A DNA stretch of 64,000 bases from Echinarachnius parma (Eukaryota > Echinodermata > Echinoidea > Clypeasteroida > Echinarachniidae), in NCBI GenBank assembly GCA_037951105.1, contig JBAMJV010008229.1, positions 25,414 to 89,413 on the forward strand, in the 5' to 3' direction. The notes beneath the pieces are model-generated. The model had not been told where the DNA came from and searched no databases. It saw only the letters and a list, made by a program, of their open reading frames with translations. Below are positions 45,745 to 56,122 of this stretch, piece after piece. The position numbers and the translations under genes are program-made. The number at the start of each line of letters is the position of its first letter. The first letter of the stretch is position 1.

Positions 45745-46350
45745 TCCAATCAACCCACCACCACCTGTCCACTACCCCCTACACCAACAACAACACTAAC
45801 ACCATCATCACCGCCACCCCACCACTACCAACCCCACCAAACAACTACAACCACCACCATTACCACCACTATCACGACCACCACCGACAACAACACCACT
45901 ACCACCATCACCACCACCCCAAAAACACTACCACCACCACTCCTCGACTAACACCACCGCCACGACCAACAATAAACCACCACCATTAACCCACCACCAC
46001 TCCTCCAACTACCACCACCACGGCCACCAACCCACCAACAATACGCCACAACCAGATCCACCACTACCACCACCACAACATGATCACCACCACTACCACA
46101 AATAACAGTCCACCACCTTCAACAACAACATCGCCACCACCATCACCACCGAACACCACCCTTCACTGCCGCCGCATCCCCCTTTACCACCCCGTACGTC
46201 ACCGATTAATACCAACGACATCACCATAATCACCTCCATCACCATCACTACCACCACCACCACCACTTCCACCATCACCATCACCACCACCACAACCACT
46301 AGTCACTACCACCACATCCACCACCACCATCACCACCACCACTACTAACC
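45745..46350. repeat. (ACC)n-rich, strand-asymmetric low-complexity DNA
   Basis: About 600 bp made almost only of A and C on the plus strand (ACC, ACA and ATC words), with very little G. Val/Met-rich minus-strand frames here are artefacts. Confidence 0.92.
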
Positions 46351-46755
46351 GACTGGCACTCCGTGAAAGAAAAATGGGGATTCCCCGGCCTAGGCCCTGT
46401 ACGGGCCCTGTACTGCCGTCATTTTGGAAGCCTTTATTTTGATGTCGTCTACTTTTATGTTGCTGTCTTTCATCGTTGTCGTAAGTTTATTGCTTTATTT
46501 GTTGCTTTCTGCAAGTAAATATGAGTGCGATGAGAATGTGCTATGTTTGAAACGCATATCCGAAATTAGTATGAACAGCTGAAAGGAAGTTAAAAGCGAG
46601 CAAAGTTACTCTGGAAAATATACGATTTTAATTTGTTGTGCGACTGTGCACTGTGAAATGATAGATGTGGAGCCTATGTTGCAAATTCCGCGCTTTTCCT
46701 GCGGAATTGGGCTTGTTTTTACCACGAGCCGCGGAGAAAATGTTGTGGTCGCGGG

Positions 46756-46811
46756 TAACTCAAGTGAACGCTAGCGCGGAGCGCGCTCCGCGCTAGCGTT
46801 CACTTGAGTTA
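46756..46811. mobile_element. 56-bp perfect palindrome with 9-bp flanking direct repeat
   Basis: TAACTCAAGTGAACGCTAGC through CGGAGCG meets its exact complement with no loop (28-bp arms). GGTCGCGGG lies directly on both sides (46747-46755 and 46812-46820). The arrangement is that of an insertion with a 9-bp target duplication, but the unit is only 56 bp and almost fully self-complementary. Confidence 0.85.
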
Positions 46812-46872
46812 GGTCGCGGGTTGCCTTATATTGTGCTAGTTTTATAGGTGTTCCGCGTTTTGTTTGTTCATA

Positions 46873-46893
46873 AGATAGATAGATAGATAGATA
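46873..46893. repeat. Short (GATA)n
   Basis: About five GATA units. Confidence 0.85.
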
Positions 46894-47119
46894 TATCGGT
46901 TCTTAATTGAACACATGAAATAAACAAGACTGTAGTCCGAGGACTAAAGTGCCTTGCGTACAACACAAATATATAAACATACATGCTTAATTATTATTAC
47001 AACGCAATACAAGTACTTAACATCAAAATACAACAAAATAATATAATGTATTTGGCAAGAATAGCACGAACATGGTAGCCTAAAAAATTGATTATTATAA
47101 TATGCATTTCCTCATTTAA

Positions 47120-47490
47120 AGGTGCACCTGTAAAGTGTCAAATATTGCCCAAAATGACATTTGAGACTTCAATCCTGTACCAAAATCATTGTAAGATATG
47201 TCCGAATGATGTGTGAACGTTTCATTAAAAGAGAACACTGCTTTCCTGGTTAAAAAAGCGAAAATATGCGTCGGCTTTTACAACGAATTACTGTATGACG
47301 TCTATGAGGTTTATGTCTCATGACCGTTAATTAACGCTCTTGATGATAGATATCGTCATACTAAAGGGGCATTTGAACAAATCCAACCTTATTTTATTCT
47401 TCTCTTACCATAAGCTAAACAACATGGTAGGAGAGAAACGAGGAAGCTACAAGTAATTTTCGTGGAGTTAGACACTTTACAGGCATCCCT
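47120..47490. mobile_element. TTAA-flanked MITE of a second family
   Basis: The ends (A)GGTGCACCTGTAAAGTGTC and the inverse of AGGGATGCCTGTAAAGTGTC are flanked by TTAA (47116-47119 and 47491-47494). A related inner stretch (CATTTGAACAAATC, ATTCTTCTCTTACCAT) occurs at about 61257-61310 without both ends. Confidence 0.82.
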
Positions 47491-47494
47491 TTAA

Positions 47495-48492
47495 TTTTAA
47501 TTTTAATCTTAACAATAATAAAGAACCAATTTACTAATTCCTCATCGACTTATTTATAAATATTTAATAATTCAATATCAAATCAAGCAAAGTGTAAATT
47601 AATACAGTACATGTTTATCTTTAAAAATTACAAAAATTAGCAGCACAAAAGTGCGGTCAGAGCATTAAAACACATACAGATATCCAAAAGACTTTGAAAA
47701 TACAAGATCCCAGTTACTCATTAACTCTGTATCGCCTTACCATTAAATTAAATACATAAATCTAATGTAGGACAAAAGATTACTAAAATCTTGTAAGACG
47801 AGTAAAAGGAGTCATACTCATAAGGCATAATATGCCAGACCAATCTAAGAGAAAACGTTAATTTAAGTTAACTATATGGTGGCATACAAAGATATTATTA
47901 TTATTATAGTATGACGCCATGGTGGCATAGAAAAAATTATCATTATAGAATGACGCCAAGGTGGCATGACAATTATTTTATTAAAGGATATCAAATCCCA
48001 CTATTTATTTTATATTATATTCCTAACACAAATTAAGTTTATCATACTCAATAACAAGTAGATCCAACAATCAAATGTGATATCAAAAAAGGAAACAATG
48101 TATCTTCAATTAAAATTGAGTAATTGAACAAGTCTTAATGTATGTTATATTCCTAACACAAATTAAATGTATCGCATTCCATAACAAATACAAAGTACAT
48201 TAATACAAAATAATGTACATAAACGAATGGGCACGCGCGGAAACGGACGCGTATTTTGTATTTCTTTTTTTTCCACAAATGTTCCCCTTATTTTGTTTTA
48301 TTGTTTTCTCCAAATTATTCGGGCACAGAACCCCCCGTGCCCCCGTAGCTACACCATTTGCTGTTGGTTCTTTGTAAAAGAGGCCCACACTGTCGGCCCG
48401 TGTAAGACAGAACAGTAAATGTAAAAGAGGCCCTGACAATACATTTATCAGTCTAATAGATGACTAGATGTAGATGACTCTTCTCCGAGCTA
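47495..48492. other. AT-rich intergenic, no gene seen
   Basis: Contains a ~45-bp near-repeat (ATGACGCCATGGTGGCATA.. at about 47911 and 47951) and a duplicated stretch TATATTCCTAACACAAATTA (about 48013 and 48147). Nothing coding. Confidence 0.55.
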
Positions 48493-49492
48493 ATTGGCCC
48501 GAATTCTCATCAGTGGCTCAACTTGAGCCCGGTCTAAAAGGACAAAGACTACCGGTTACCAGTTAAACCATTTTGCACCCGCAGACCTTTTGTTTTGTTG
48601 CTATTGGTCCCCGGAAATAATTATTCTAATTGTTTCATTTCATTACCCAGTCAATCCCTTGAGTTCTGATTATAGGCATCATGACAATGGACCCTTTCAA
48701 ATTCAGTCATAGTTAGTGCTGTAACCGATCATCGGATCGGCATGCCGATCACGATCCGATCATACATGATCGGACCGTTTTTGCCGATTTCCGATCATGC
48801 AGAAAAAATCGGAAGATCGGATCGGCAAAAAAAAAAAAAAAAAAAAAAAAAAAACTGTTTTTTTTTCTTTGGAAAATGATCCCCAAAAACATATTTTGGG
48901 AATATAAATGAATACCAAAGCAACATATATCCATATTAATAAGCTCAAGGTAATCTTGTATGGGTATGCTTTCATTTAAAACTGATTACCTCTCCTTTTA
49001 CAAAATTATTCGCGCCGATTTTGAGCTTAGTCCCATGTGTTTCTGAAAGGTTACGCCAAATTAATCACATGGGACTAAGCTCAATTTTTTTTTATAGCCG
49101 ATCATCCGATCCCAATCATCGATCCGATTTCGAAGATCGATAAAATTTTGCCGATCCGATCAAACGATCCGATCATCAAGGTCAGTTACAGCAATAGTCA
49201 TAGTATAGTCAGTCATCAGCCAAATTGCGTCCTGGATCATCCTGGACATTGTATTGCTGGTGACCGGTTATACTATGACTGAATTTCAAAGGGCCCATTG
49301 TCCTGATGCATATAATCAGAACTGAAGAGATTGACTGGATAATTAAAGGAAACCATAATAATATCTCCGGGTACCAATAGCAACGAAACAAAAGGTCTGC
49401 GGGTGCAAAGTGGTTTAACTGGTTACCAGTAGTCATTGACTTTTTTTTAGGCCGGGCTCAAGTTAAGCCACTGATGAGAATTCGGGCCAATG
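48493..49492. mobile_element. 1-kb IR element with ATTGGCCCGAATTCTCATCA ends
   Basis: ATTGGCCCGAATTCTCATCA and its inverse bound arms of ~220 bp, with paired segments GCGGGTGCAAA, ACCGGTTACCAGTTAAACC and TCAAATTCAGTCATAGT. The loop region is occupied by the hAT-like element 48714-49196. Target duplication is unresolved. Confidence 0.78.
48714..49196. mobile_element. hAT-like MITE with 8-bp TSD GTCATAGT
   Basis: The ends TAGTGCTGTAACCGATC and, inverted, TATTGCTGTAACTGACC are flanked by GTCATAGT (48706-48713 and 49197-49204). The subterminal parts are full of GATCGG/CCGATC words, followed by an A-run and a separate hairpin (TTGAGCTTAGTCCCATGTG, 49020-49084). No coding content. Confidence 0.88.
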
Positions 49493-49748
49493 AGTCTTTT
49501 TTCCCCTTCTTTTTCACAGCTAATGGTGGTGCCTTTGATGCTTGATTTACATCCCATCTGATAATCTATTGGTGTACGAATTGCAAGCAATATCAGCTAA
49601 AAGGTAAACAATAAACTGAATATAATAGAGAGTTTTAGAGACCATGAAATAAAAAATAAAAAACTTAATATCATCAACAGGCAACAATAAAGACTGCTTT
49701 CCTTTGATTCAGCACTTTTATTTCTGCATTTTACCATTCTCCATTTGT

Positions 49749-49920
49749 AATATAACACTGAAAGATATCAATCAACACATTTCAACAATGATATAACACT
49801 GAAAGATATCAATCAACACATTTCAACAATGATATAACACTGAAAGATATCAATCAACACATTTCAACAATGATATAACACTGAAAGATATCAATCAACA
49901 CATTTCAACAATGATATAAC
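49749..49920. repeat. 41-bp tandem repeat, four copies
   Basis: Units GATATAACACTGAAAGATAT.. start at about 49749, 49790, 49831 and 49872 with a partial fifth. Copies 2-4 are identical. It lies 200 bp upstream of the B-box coding exon. Confidence 0.95.
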
Positions 49921-50110
49921 AAAAAACATAAGTAATATAACATAAATAACTACAATTTGGTACCTATAGAATATGCAGCATTATTTTCTTATGAACATGA
50001 TGAATGGAGCTGATTTATAGTGACAATTTTTAAAAATCAGCATTATTTATTCATGTAACAACATTATTATTGATTCAAACAATTCATATATGTGTGTTTT
50101 TAAACAGAAG

Positions 50111-51007
50111 ATGGCGTGCAATTTTCAGGGGAGCAAATGCGAAGGGACATGGCAGGCGTGTGAGGGAGCTCCACAAGTATACGAGGTGAAGGTGACTGAA
50201 GTGCAGTATCTCTGCGGCCCTTGCGCAGCGGAGAAAAGTCATCTCATCGTGTCAGAGAAGGTAGGTCAGCCTAAATGGGTCTGCGAGAAACACATGAAAG
50301 ATGTGGAGTTCTTCTGCGAAACACACGACCAAGAAGCTTGCATCTCGTGTGCCACCGTGAGCCACCCGAAGTCATCATGCGAGCTGCGAGATTTAAAGGA
50401 CGTCGTTGCCAATAGGAAAACTGAGGCAGATGAAGTCCTTGTCCTTGCCGCAGAGAAGAGGGAAGAACTTGCCAACATGCAGGGGCAATTCCACTTGAAG
50501 AAAAATGAAATAGAAAAGTTCATTGATTCAACTGAAAATCAAATTAAGGCCTCTTTTGATATGGAAAAAATGCAAACCCAAGAGAAAATTGAAAGTAACG
50601 CCATCCAAATCCGCAAAGAAGCCGATGAAGCAATTAAAAAGATCATTGGTGAGAGAGATGCTAAGTTAAGAGATCTCAAGAAAGATGAAGACGAACTCAT
50701 TGACAGCATTGAAAGAAGACAGTATGAGAACCTTGCCAGATTTGCCATCCATAAGAATTTAGCACATTATGAACTCGAGAGTTGTGGGTCACACATGCAG
50801 CAAATGTCAATGTCACTTGCAGAAAACATGGGTAAGGTTGCAATGTTGAGCAAAAAGGATGATAGAGAAACTGTGACAAATATTAAACAGGCAGTTCTTG
50901 CTACAAAGGAGTGCCTTAAACCAGTTCAAAATAAAATGTGTGCGTCAAGGCTGGAAAGGCTCACAAGATTCACAAATCATTTTGACTTTGCATTAGGAGA
51001 TCTATGA
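50111..51007 (+). CDS. B-box/coiled-coil (TRIM-like) protein without RING
   Basis: This is a 298-aa protein in one exon. Residues 3-44 form a Cys/His cluster (C3, C10, C17, C35, C38, H44) that may be a B-box-1-like finger. A B-box 2 follows: C58-x2-H61-x7-C69-x2-H72-x4-C77-x2-C80-x4-H85, then C90. Residues ~95-215 are highly charged and heptad-like, predicting a coiled coil for dimerisation. The C terminus (to ARLERLTRF-like and FALGDL) matches no domain I know. There is no RING, NHL or SPRY, so E3 ligase activity is not supported. The ATG at 50111 has a strong context (AGAAGATGG) and follows a likely acceptor (TTTTTAAACAG, to 50107), so a 5' UTR intron is likely; an in-frame ATG at 50090 would lie in that intron. 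AATAAA occurs at about 51425. Confidence 0.85.
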   Translation: MACNFQGSKCEGTWQACEGAPQVYEVKVTEVQYLCGPCAAEKSHLIVSEKVGQPKWVCEKHMKDVEFFCETHDQEACISCATVSHPKSSCELRDLKDVVANRKTEADEVLVLAAEKREELANMQGQFHLKKNEIEKFIDSTENQIKASFDMEKMQTQEKIESNAIQIRKEADEAIKKIIGERDAKLRDLKKDEDELIDSIERRQYENLARFAIHKNLAHYELESCGSHMQQMSMSLAENMGKVAMLSKKDDRETVTNIKQAVLATKECLKPVQNKMCASRLERLTRFTNHFDFALGDL

Positions 51008-51173
51008 TTATCTGAAAGTGTAACTCCAGATACGTCTGCTGTTGGAATTCAGGCATTATTTTGATCAAGATATTCCACATAATCATGTTGTGAAAAGATC
51101 GCCCATTAACAGATCAAGGCTCACAATCGTTCAGCCTTTATCATTCAGGGGAATTATTAGAGAGAAGATAATA

Positions 51174-51352
51174 CAGTCAAACCTGTCTTCGTGGCCACCT
51201 GTCTATAGCAGCCAACCTGCCTATAGTGGCCACTAAACATCCCCTGCAGAACTATGGAATGAACCTGACTATAGAGTTAGAAGTCACCTGTCTATAGTGG
51301 CCACTTTTCTTTCTTCCCCTCGGTCAAGGGTCACTTTACACAGGTTTGACTG
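51174..51352. mobile_element. TA-flanked MITE downstream of the B-box gene
   Basis: CAGTCAAACCTGTCTTCGTG and the inverse CAGGTTTGACTG bound 179 bp, with TA on both sides. TGTCTATAG..GGCCACC is repeated inside. It resembles widespread Tc1/pogo-type MITEs. It may lie in the 3' UTR, because the nearest AATAAA is beyond it. Confidence 0.85.
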
Positions 51353-52149
51353 TACATTTTATACAGGGCCTTATTACAGGTATGGATACAAGTGTCTGTG
51401 TGTCCAATTGAGTCTTTTAAAACAAATAAAATAAATAATTTGTTCTACCATGAGAGAACATGTTCTGGAGCAGGTGTGATGGTTAATTCTCGTTTATCCA
51501 ATGAGCCATGTTCATGGCCCCCTCACCTTATATTATTACAAGGTGAAACACATGATTGTTCTTGAACTTCCTGGGGGTCTCACCTTCAAGGGGAAACTGA
51601 AACCATGAATACAAATGTTCAACTAGCACATACAAGATTTTACCAGGGTTACTTTAAACAAGATTTTCACAGAACTTTCTAGGTCTATATATCAATTTTT
51701 GCCATGTTCTTTGTTTGTAACGTGAGTAACTAAACTTTGACTCTTCCCCAAAGGTACCTACAGTTAGCTCTGTTTGTCTTGTTTGTAATGTCTTATACCA
51801 CGTTCATATTTCTTCTATCTTCTATGGAAGCATCAGTAATAGTCGCCTTAAAGTAAACAAAGGTGAAAATGACGGTTGCCTGCTAACAATAATACATTTG
51901 TTAGCTCGATTCACAGGAAAATTCATTTGCTCAGCGAGCCTCTGCCCGAATTTGGAAAAACATTCAGGCTCTACTGGGTAATCACTGGATCTATGAGCTA
52001 GCTGGACTTGCATAAATACAATTGTGATAATGATATTGACTTTTGACCTAATTGGCCGCACTATTTCACTTTAAATCTATTATTAACATCACCATGTTGT
52101 AAATATCTTTCCAAATCATTTCACAAAATCTAGCAGTATTCTTATCATT
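51353..52149. other. 3' flank of the B-box gene, no further gene seen
   Basis: Contains the candidate AATAAA (about 51425) and otherwise unique-looking AT-rich DNA. Confidence 0.5.
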
Positions 52150-52800
52150 TATCTCACCTTTATGAATGGTTTCAACATAATAATTCAAACTTATAATGAC
52201 AAAATACAAGAAAGTGATCACTTACATCGCATACTATATATAATACCAAATTCCATGATTTTTCCCGGTCGATTTACTAAAATGTTATCTATCAGAAATA
52301 TTGAATTTGCAGTTACCCTTGGTAGGTTTAAGAATCAATGGAGTGAAAGAGTATGTCATTACAAAATCAACAAATTTATCTACATCAGTACAAAGTAGAG
52401 TATTCAATAAATTAACATTAAAATCACCAGTTAAAATACATTCTTTATGTTCAGTTGATACCTGAGTTAGTGGATGTTCTATAGACAATGCGCACATTCT
52501 AAAACAGACTAAAGGCGGTCTATACATTATGGCAAGAATAATATTTGTATATTTAGTACGAATTTCAATAAAAATTGATTCGATACTTTCATTAAAAATA
52601 TCAAGATCATATCGTTTCACAAATTTTATATAATTTCTTACATAAAACACACACCGACACCTTTCTTTCCCTTTCTGTAATTGCCAACATAATAATATCC
52701 GTCTAATAAAATAGTTTCATTTTCAGAAAGCCAAGTTTCAGACAGGGCAATAACAGAAAATTTGTTTTTAAAAGATAAAATTACCGTCTCAAAATTATTA
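52150..52800 (-). pseudogene. LINE endonuclease-domain relic
   Basis: Minus-strand pieces match the apurinic-type endonuclease of CR1/L2-type LINEs in order: FSVIALSETWLSENE (about 52760), RKGKKGVGVCF, ILAIMYRPP (about 52530), ECILTGDFNVNLL (about 52430), then in other frames LIDNILVNRP (about 52290) and DVSDHFLVF (about 52215). A stop after the GVGVCFM stretch and frameshifts near 52300 show it is dead. No RT follows downstream. Its 5' side is cut by the TTAA MITE copy D. Confidence 0.8.
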
Positions 52801-52829
52801 AAATTCTTTTTAAGATTCCTGCAATTTAA

Positions 52830-53391
52830 AGGGATAGTAGAGTTTTGGTATAGAGGGCGCTACACAAATTTTTGTTGTTGTGAGATAATGAAAAAATGAG
52901 TGTCAAATTCGGAAGAGCATACAATTTTAATGACAGAATAAACTTTATTTGATCTAAATCGGTTCAGAAATGGCTGAAATATTCATAAACATAACCGTTT
53001 GTAATAAATGTGGGGCCCCACAAATATTCAATAATTTTGAACCAGCCGTTACAATTTTTAAAGAATGCTTCCTCTTTTCAAAAATTTACAAAAGAGGTTT
53101 TTAGATAGTTGTTGATATCTCTATCTAATCACTATTTCAACAAAACATTAAATGCACAATATTTTATTTCAAATGGCTGAAACCGATGAGTGTTAAGAGA
53201 GCGCCCTCTCGAGTTTTAACGGCTCTTTTTTAATGATAGCAGGCTTTTTACTTAGTCATTTGTAATTTTGTATTCCTTTCGAGCATGGTGGAGTTATAAC
53301 TATTAGTTTTTAGTGTAATGGTGCAGGTTTTGCTTACTAAAATTAAGTTTGACCAAACCTGTACTCTCTTTACCAGAACTCAACTATCCCT
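52830..53391. mobile_element. TTAA-flanked MITE, copy D
   Basis: 562 bp, same orientation as copies B and E, flanked by TTAA (52826-52829 and 53392-53395). It is the most diverged copy (AGGGATAGTAGAGTTTTGGT), yet it keeps the central palindrome GTGGGGCCCCAC. Confidence 0.88.
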
Positions 53392-53580
53392 TTAAATGAT
53401 TATGAAAGGCAGTGTCTTTATTTTACTAGTCTGTGGGATATCATCATATTAATTTGGCAAGAAATAGGTAGTTTCATTCACAAGATCATCATGCAAGTTT
53501 TATGTTTGCCTTCCACGAAGAATGCGTCTTTTGTTTGTTGGGATAATGCATACTGAAACATGACTGCAAACACCACACGC

Positions 53581-53712
<132 letters not shown>

Positions 53713-53800
53713 CATCAGCAGCAATAAAAAGTTTGAAAAAATAGAATATATATATATACATAACTATTGTCACTATATAGAATTATAATAAAATACGAGG

Positions 53801-53966
53801 GCCCCGTTGCAGAAAGAGATGCAATCCGCGATTGTAAGTTGCAATTAATTGTAAGTCCTATCATGTGACCAAATGCGCACATCTGATTGGTTCAAATACG
53901 CATATTTTCTAACTTGCAATTAATTGCAACTTTGCAATCAGTTGCACCTCTGTCTGCAACGGGACC
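53801..53966. mobile_element. MITE with CCCGTTGCAGA ends
   Basis: GGCCCCGTTGCAGAAAGAG and the inverse of GGTCCCGTTGCAGACAGAG bound ~166 bp. The inner arms include TTGCAATTAATTG. Target duplication is unclear. Confidence 0.75.
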
Positions 53967-54109
53967 ATGGAGTAAAACGCAAGGAGTAATGGATTGTACT
54001 CTTTCAATAATTTGCATTAAAAGATTCAAATAAGTGAGACATTTTTTTAGGAAGGTTGTACATTTCTTAGAGTATGAATTTCAAATGTAAATGTTTTCTC
54101 AATTGCTGC

Positions 54110-54325
54110 TCTCTACCCAGGTGTATAAATGGGTACCATGATCGGGTGTCCATTAGCATTCGCGCCATTGTCAGTATATGGCTAGTATGCTCCCCAGGGA
54201 GTTGAGAAAGTACGCAATATCATTGTGTGGGTTTGAAATGTACCTGATGACCATGGGTAATATATAATACTTGCGCTTAGAAACCCTGTATTAAGCGCTA
54301 TACAAATGCAAGCTATTATTAGTAT
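54110..54325 (+). mobile_element. SINE-like element
   Basis: CCCAGGTGTATAAATGGGTACC is split in the evidence as CCCAGGTGTATAAATGGG plus TACC; a body and the 3' motif TTAAGCGCTATACAAATGCA then precede a (TTA)-like tail. The 3' motif resembles LINE/SINE tails. A pol III promoter could not be confirmed. Confidence 0.5.
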
Positions 54326-55285
54326 TATGAATGCGACACACATTTGAATACTTTTGAATATACTGTGCTGCAAATAGAATAGCCCCCCTCAAAACACCAA
54401 CACAATTACCATAAAACTATATGTATGTTATTGTTGTATAAACTAAACTATGCGGATGTATAATCATTGTCGCGATTTTCATAATTGTTCCCTATTGTCA
54501 TTATTTTCACATACTTATGTAATTTTAGGGTATTCAAAATATGGTATGAATTGAGACAGTTGTGACAGTGTTTAAAATACATTCATATACATCAAATACT
54601 TGTGGGATGATTGTGTATCATAACAGAACATTATATTTTTTTAGAGAGAAAACTGTTCATTATATGTGTATAATCTATATATTTCAATAATTGTATGCAT
54701 AATGTTGGGGTTATATGAGTAACACATAATATGACAATAATGTTGTAAATTGTATTATGTTATAACCAGTTATACCTTTGCACTGCTTTCTGAAATGTAT
54801 ACTTACCAACTCGAATTTAGCAAGTGGGAGGACTGTTATGTTTTAATAAAATTGTATTAAAACATTTTTTAATAAGGTTGCACATGCTAAAAGATACTTT
54901 TGTCATACATTTGTACAGTCGACAGTATTTATTTTACAACAGGGAGAAACTCTTCTCTTTAAGTATATTGCTCTTCCCTTTTGGTATTAGAATGTTTGTT
55001 AATCAATGAACAATGCTTGTGTAAAATAACATTACTTTTTTGTGATTATGCTATTTGAACACAAACTTGATGAAGCTCTACTTGTAGGTAAGGTTATTTC
55101 ACATCAGTTGTCATTATGTTTTCTGTAACATATTTCTACACTATTCAAAATGTTGATTAGGCATTCAAGACATTATGTGTGCCAGCATTATCCTGCACTG
55201 GTCGAACTAGATAAAAAGGTCTCTATTGGATGTTTATTATTCATTAAAAGGTATCATACGCCCTATTATATAATTTTGTAGGGGT
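54326..55285. other. AT-rich intergenic, no gene seen
   Basis: No coding character, repeats or RNA features beyond simple AT richness. Confidence 0.5.
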
Positions 55286-55287
55286 AG

Positions 55288-55289
<2 letters not shown>

Positions 55290-55323
<34 letters not shown>
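55290..55323. repeat. (GT)n microsatellite
   Basis: About 17 GT units. Confidence 0.95.
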
Positions 55324-55328
<5 letters not shown>

Positions 55329-56012
55329 AAGAAGTTTGAAATATATGTTTCGTAAAAACAAATCTTATTGCCAAAACTGTACTTCAAATCGTTTTTTAAA
55401 TCATGTCAATCATTCCTTGTATTATACAATAATGTACATGACAATTTTTGGTGACTGCAAGAACTTTGTAATGGTTTCACTAAAAAAACAAGATTATTTG
55501 TTATTATATGTGATTTTTTTCTGGAATGCTCGTAAATTATATAGAGTAGTATATGGTTTCCGATCAAAGATCATATGCATTGTCATATTTGTGATTTATC
55601 AACAACTTTATTTTATATGTAAATCAGAAAAGTTAATACAAATCAACATTACAAAAAGGTTTTTCTGTTCTATGCAATATTTTCTGAAATGCTTGTAAAC
55701 ACAGTACTATAATTGTGATTTCGATCAAGGGTTAATTGGTGCAATTTATATCTTGTGACTATTATCATCACCTTTTTTTCTACGTAAATAAAAAATCTGA
55801 ATACAAATCAGTCTATGCAAATACAAAAAATGGTGTTTTGTAATGTTTTTGGTGTGACTGATTAGTCATTTTCACATGCACAAAATCCACAGCTATGCAC
55901 TTCCCCCTAAAGAATCAAATGATATCAAGAACACGTCCAACCAACAAACCACTCACATAGACAAGTAATTGTTTTTCCCATTCACATGAACACAGTCAAA
56001 AGTTGAATCCAG
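55324..56012. other. AT-rich intergenic, no gene supported
   Basis: A 120-codon frame at 55336-55698 is AT-driven and rich in Tyr, Phe, Ile and Lys, without any recognised motif. It is not called. Confidence 0.5.
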
Positions 56013-56044
56013 CACACACACACACACACACACAAGCACACACA

Positions 56045-56119
<75 letters not shown>
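56013..56119. repeat. (CA)n microsatellite
   Basis: About 50 CA units with interruptions near 56034 and 56048. Confidence 0.97.

Positions 56120-56122
<3 letters not shown>

Noticed and set aside
45494..45799. 101-aa hydrophobic frame that could be a membrane protein
   Set aside because: Runs into the ACC repeat, has no recognised domain and no supporting splice or promoter context.
49749..49920. CRISPR-like array
   Set aside because: The 41-bp units are directly contiguous with no variable spacers, in a eukaryotic context; a plain minisatellite.
55336..55698. 120-aa frame
   Set aside because: Very AT-rich codons, no motif, no homologue recognised; a chance frame is more likely.
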